A DNA stretch of 15,861 bases from Bacteroidales bacterium. GTDB lineage: Bacteria; Bacteroidota; Bacteroidia; Bacteroidales; UBA932. Position numbers and translations under genes: made by a program. The notes beneath the pieces are model-generated. The model worked only from the letters and a program-made list of their open reading frames with translations. It was not told the DNA's origin and searched no databases. The stretch is from contig JAFZFL010000131.1 of NCBI GenBank assembly GCA_017555925.1, positions 1-15,861 of the forward strand. The letters run 5' to 3'. Numbering within the stretch: position 1 is the stretch's first letter; each line of letters opens with the position of its first letter. Of this stretch, positions 14,490 to 15,861 are shown in pieces.

Positions 14490-14879
14490 ATGGATAATAA
14501 AAAGGTTAGTTATGAAGATTTGCTCCGACTGATTCTACCAGGAGAGATATTTGATTTTTTTGACGTTGTTAAGGTGGATGTTTATGAGAAGGAGGTTCAT
14601 CTTTTTGTAGATGAGAAGAATGTCCTACCGGAAGACTTGCAAAAAGGAGAATATATATCCAAAGGTTTTTATCCTGAAGCTATCATTCAAGATTATCCAT
14701 TAAGAGACAAAGCTGTATTTATTCATGCCAGACGCAGAAAATGGCAGAATGTATCAACGTCTGAAATAGTAAGCAACAACTTCAAACTCACCGAAAAAGG
14801 CACGCGTTATTCTCCAGGATTCGCGTCTTTTTTAAAAGGAATTCTTGGATTTGTACCCAATCAGCAGCAAGAGTCTTGA
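14490..14879 (+). CDS. ISAon1-type transposase, N-terminal part
   Basis: This 129-residue protein matches the N-terminal region of ISAon1 transposases, thought to recognise the element ends. Visible features are an acidic start (YEDLLRLILPGEIFDFFDV), the conserved core GFYPEAIIQDYPLRDKAVFIHARRRKW (59-85) and a tail ending FASFLKGILGFVPNQQQES. The RRRKW cluster is a likely DNA contact. It ends at TGA 14877-14879, overlapping the catalytic frame by 35 bases. The catalytic frame lies +1 relative to this one, and the UGA context (UCU UGA G) suggests ribosomes might shift there to make a fused protein. In this IS group the two parts are commonly encoded in separate frames, so this is not clearly a mutation. 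Confidence 0.85.
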   Translation: MDNKKVSYEDLLRLILPGEIFDFFDVVKVDVYEKEVHLFVDEKNVLPEDLQKGEYISKGFYPEAIIQDYPLRDKAVFIHARRRKWQNVSTSEIVSNNFKLTEKGTRYSPGFASFLKGILGFVPNQQQES

Positions 14880-15828
14880 GAAGTTCTATCACATAGATGG
14901 AGACCAACTGGGGCAACAATATAAGGATTACTTAAGTGATTTCCATCAGTGGGAGCAGAAAGAACATGCAGACCAATGGATAATCTTTCCTGAGAACATC
15001 GGGCCAAAACTAAGCATTGATGAAACAAGTCCATCAAATGGGGAGTTATATACAGTTGTAACAAACAAAGATGCTCATGGTAAAAAAGGCGCCCTGGTAG
15101 CCATTATATCAGGAGTGCAATCAGAACATGTTATAAGCATAATCAACAAGATACCATTCAAATACAGGCAAAAGGTAATCGAGATTACTCTTGATATGGC
15201 AAATACAATGAATCTGATTGTAAAGAGATGTTTCCCCAATGCAGAGCGCATTATAGACCGGTTCCACGTCCAGAAGTTGGCTTATGATGCATTACAGGAA
15301 ATGAGAATTGCTCATAGGTGGGATGCTATTAATGAGGAAACGGATGCTATCCAAAATGCAAGATTAGATCACAGAGTTTATACTCCGGAGGTTCTGCCTA
15401 ATGGTGATACAAAGAAACTCCTACTTTTCAGAAGCAGATATTTGCTGTTCAAGTCTCCTGAAAAATGGACTCCCCAACAAAGCCAAAGAGCTAAGATACT
15501 CTTTGATATGTATCCGGATATCAGAAAGGCCTATTGGCTTGTACATAAGCTTAGAGTTATATATAACACCTCTAAACATAGAGCAATTGCATATAAAAAA
15601 TTAGCCCTTTGGTTCAACGAAGTCACAGATAGTGGTTTCAAGTCTTTCAATACAATCAGTGCCACTATATATTCTCACTACAATGAAATCCTGAACTATT
15701 TTAACAACAGATCCACCAACGCATCTGCTGAATCTTTTAATGCTAAAATCAAAAAATTCAGAACTGCTTTACATGGTGTAAGGGACTTGAAATTCTTCTT
15801 TTTCAGGCTGGCTAAAATTTATGCGTAA
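14845..15828 (+). CDS. ISAon1-type transposase, catalytic DDE part
   Basis: This is the catalytic domain of an ISL3-type DDE transposase that cuts and joins the IS ends. Counting from TTG 14845, the acidic triad is Asp59 (KLSIDETS), Asp117 (EITLDMAN) and Glu296 (ASAESFNAKIKKFR). The conserved RIIDRFHVQKLAYDALQEMRIAHRWDAINEET (135-166) and RSRYLLFKSPEKW (196-208) blocks are intact, and the protein ends FFFFRLAKIYA as usual. There is no early ATG: the first internal Met in frame is residue 153. Expression therefore needs a TTG start, or a frameshift from the upstream part anywhere in 14836-14876 or at the UGA. The frame is open back to the TAA at 14833. No internal stops are present, so the element looks functional. 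Confidence 0.88.
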   Translation: MDLYPISSKSLEKFYHIDGDQLGQQYKDYLSDFHQWEQKEHADQWIIFPENIGPKLSIDETSPSNGELYTVVTNKDAHGKKGALVAIISGVQSEHVISIINKIPFKYRQKVIEITLDMANTMNLIVKRCFPNAERIIDRFHVQKLAYDALQEMRIAHRWDAINEETDAIQNARLDHRVYTPEVLPNGDTKKLLLFRSRYLLFKSPEKWTPQQSQRAKILFDMYPDIRKAYWLVHKLRVIYNTSKHRAIAYKKLALWFNEVTDSGFKSFNTISATIYSHYNEILNYFNNRSTNASAESFNAKIKKFRTALHGVRDLKFFFFRLAKIYA

Positions 15829-15836
15829 TTTTCCAG

Positions 15837-15861
15837 CTCCACCTATTTTTTCAATTGCTCC
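15837..15861 (-). repeat. Right terminal inverted repeat of the IS
   Basis: All 25 bases are the exact reverse complement of 14429-14453. It begins 8 bases after the transposase stop, and its last base is the last base of the window. Confidence 0.95.

Larger units (their letters stand above)
14429..15861 (+). mobile_element. ISAon1-type insertion sequence (ISL3 family), complete
   Basis: This 1433-bp element is bounded by 25-bp perfect terminal inverted repeats (14429-14453 and 15837-15861) and encodes an N-terminal transposase part and a DDE catalytic part in different frames. ISL3 elements usually duplicate 8 bases of target; the left candidate is CGTTTTTA (14421-14428), but the right flank is beyond the window, so no duplication can be tested. 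The element ends exactly at the last base of the window, which fits an assembly break at a multicopy repeat. It is inserted upstream of tpx. Confidence 0.92.

Noticed and set aside
14490..15828. Transposase called a frameshifted pseudogene
   Set aside because: Both parts keep all conserved motifs, the ends are perfect, and the two-frame layout is common in this IS group.
1..15861. CRISPR array, tRNA, rRNA or riboswitch
   Set aside because: No regularly spaced repeats, cloverleaf-like stretches, rRNA motifs or known aptamer cores were seen in the short intergenic gaps.

Overview
The window looks like chromosomal DNA from a member of the Bacteroidales (Bacteroidota). Four things point there. 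It carries DUF3575, DUF3868, DUF4493 and DUF4468 proteins, which are Bacteroidota envelope families. Nearly every transcription unit is preceded by a perfect TAnnTTTG box, the -7 element of Bacteroidota promoters. Shine-Dalgarno sequences are mostly absent. The insertion sequence at the right end is of the ISAon1 group (ISL3 family), common in this phylum. The genus cannot be fixed from the sequence. The families were recognised by reading the proteins, and no database search was run.

Layout, left to right. (1) 1-1273: the C-terminal half of a UvrD/PcrA helicase, cut by the window edge and followed by a strong intrinsic terminator. (2) 1466-4732: an envelope cluster with a DUF3575 protein, a DUF3868/OmpA-like/TPR protein and a lipoprotein that appears to fuse DUF4493 to DUF6359. 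The first two resemble fimbria-associated accessory genes, but no fimbrillin is present. (3) 4775-8002: cstA (peptide/pyruvate-type transporter) divergent from a short-chain dehydrogenase, which converges on glutaminase A. (4) 8099-11277: a tight operon of an XRE-cupin regulator, an acyl-CoA synthetase-type AMP-forming ligase and a LysR regulator. (5) 11272-14353, minus strand: a CPA1-type K+/H+ antiporter (CvrA/NhaP2-like) coupled to a secreted DUF4468 protein, then thiol peroxidase Tpx. (6) 14429-15861: a complete ISAon1-type element with 25-bp perfect terminal inverted repeats and a transposase split over two frames. The window ends on the last base of the element, as expected if an assembly broke at a multicopy IS.

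Functionally this is mostly ordinary core or envelope and metabolic DNA: nutrient uptake (CstA), glutamine deamidation (GlsA), acyl activation under two candidate regulators, ion homeostasis and peroxide defence. No gap exceeds 300 bases, and no tRNA, rRNA or CRISPR array was seen. I found no clearly new system. The best leads are the envelope trio with its DUF4493-DUF6359 lipoprotein, the ligase operon flanked by two regulators, and the transposase frame junction, which sits on a UGA.
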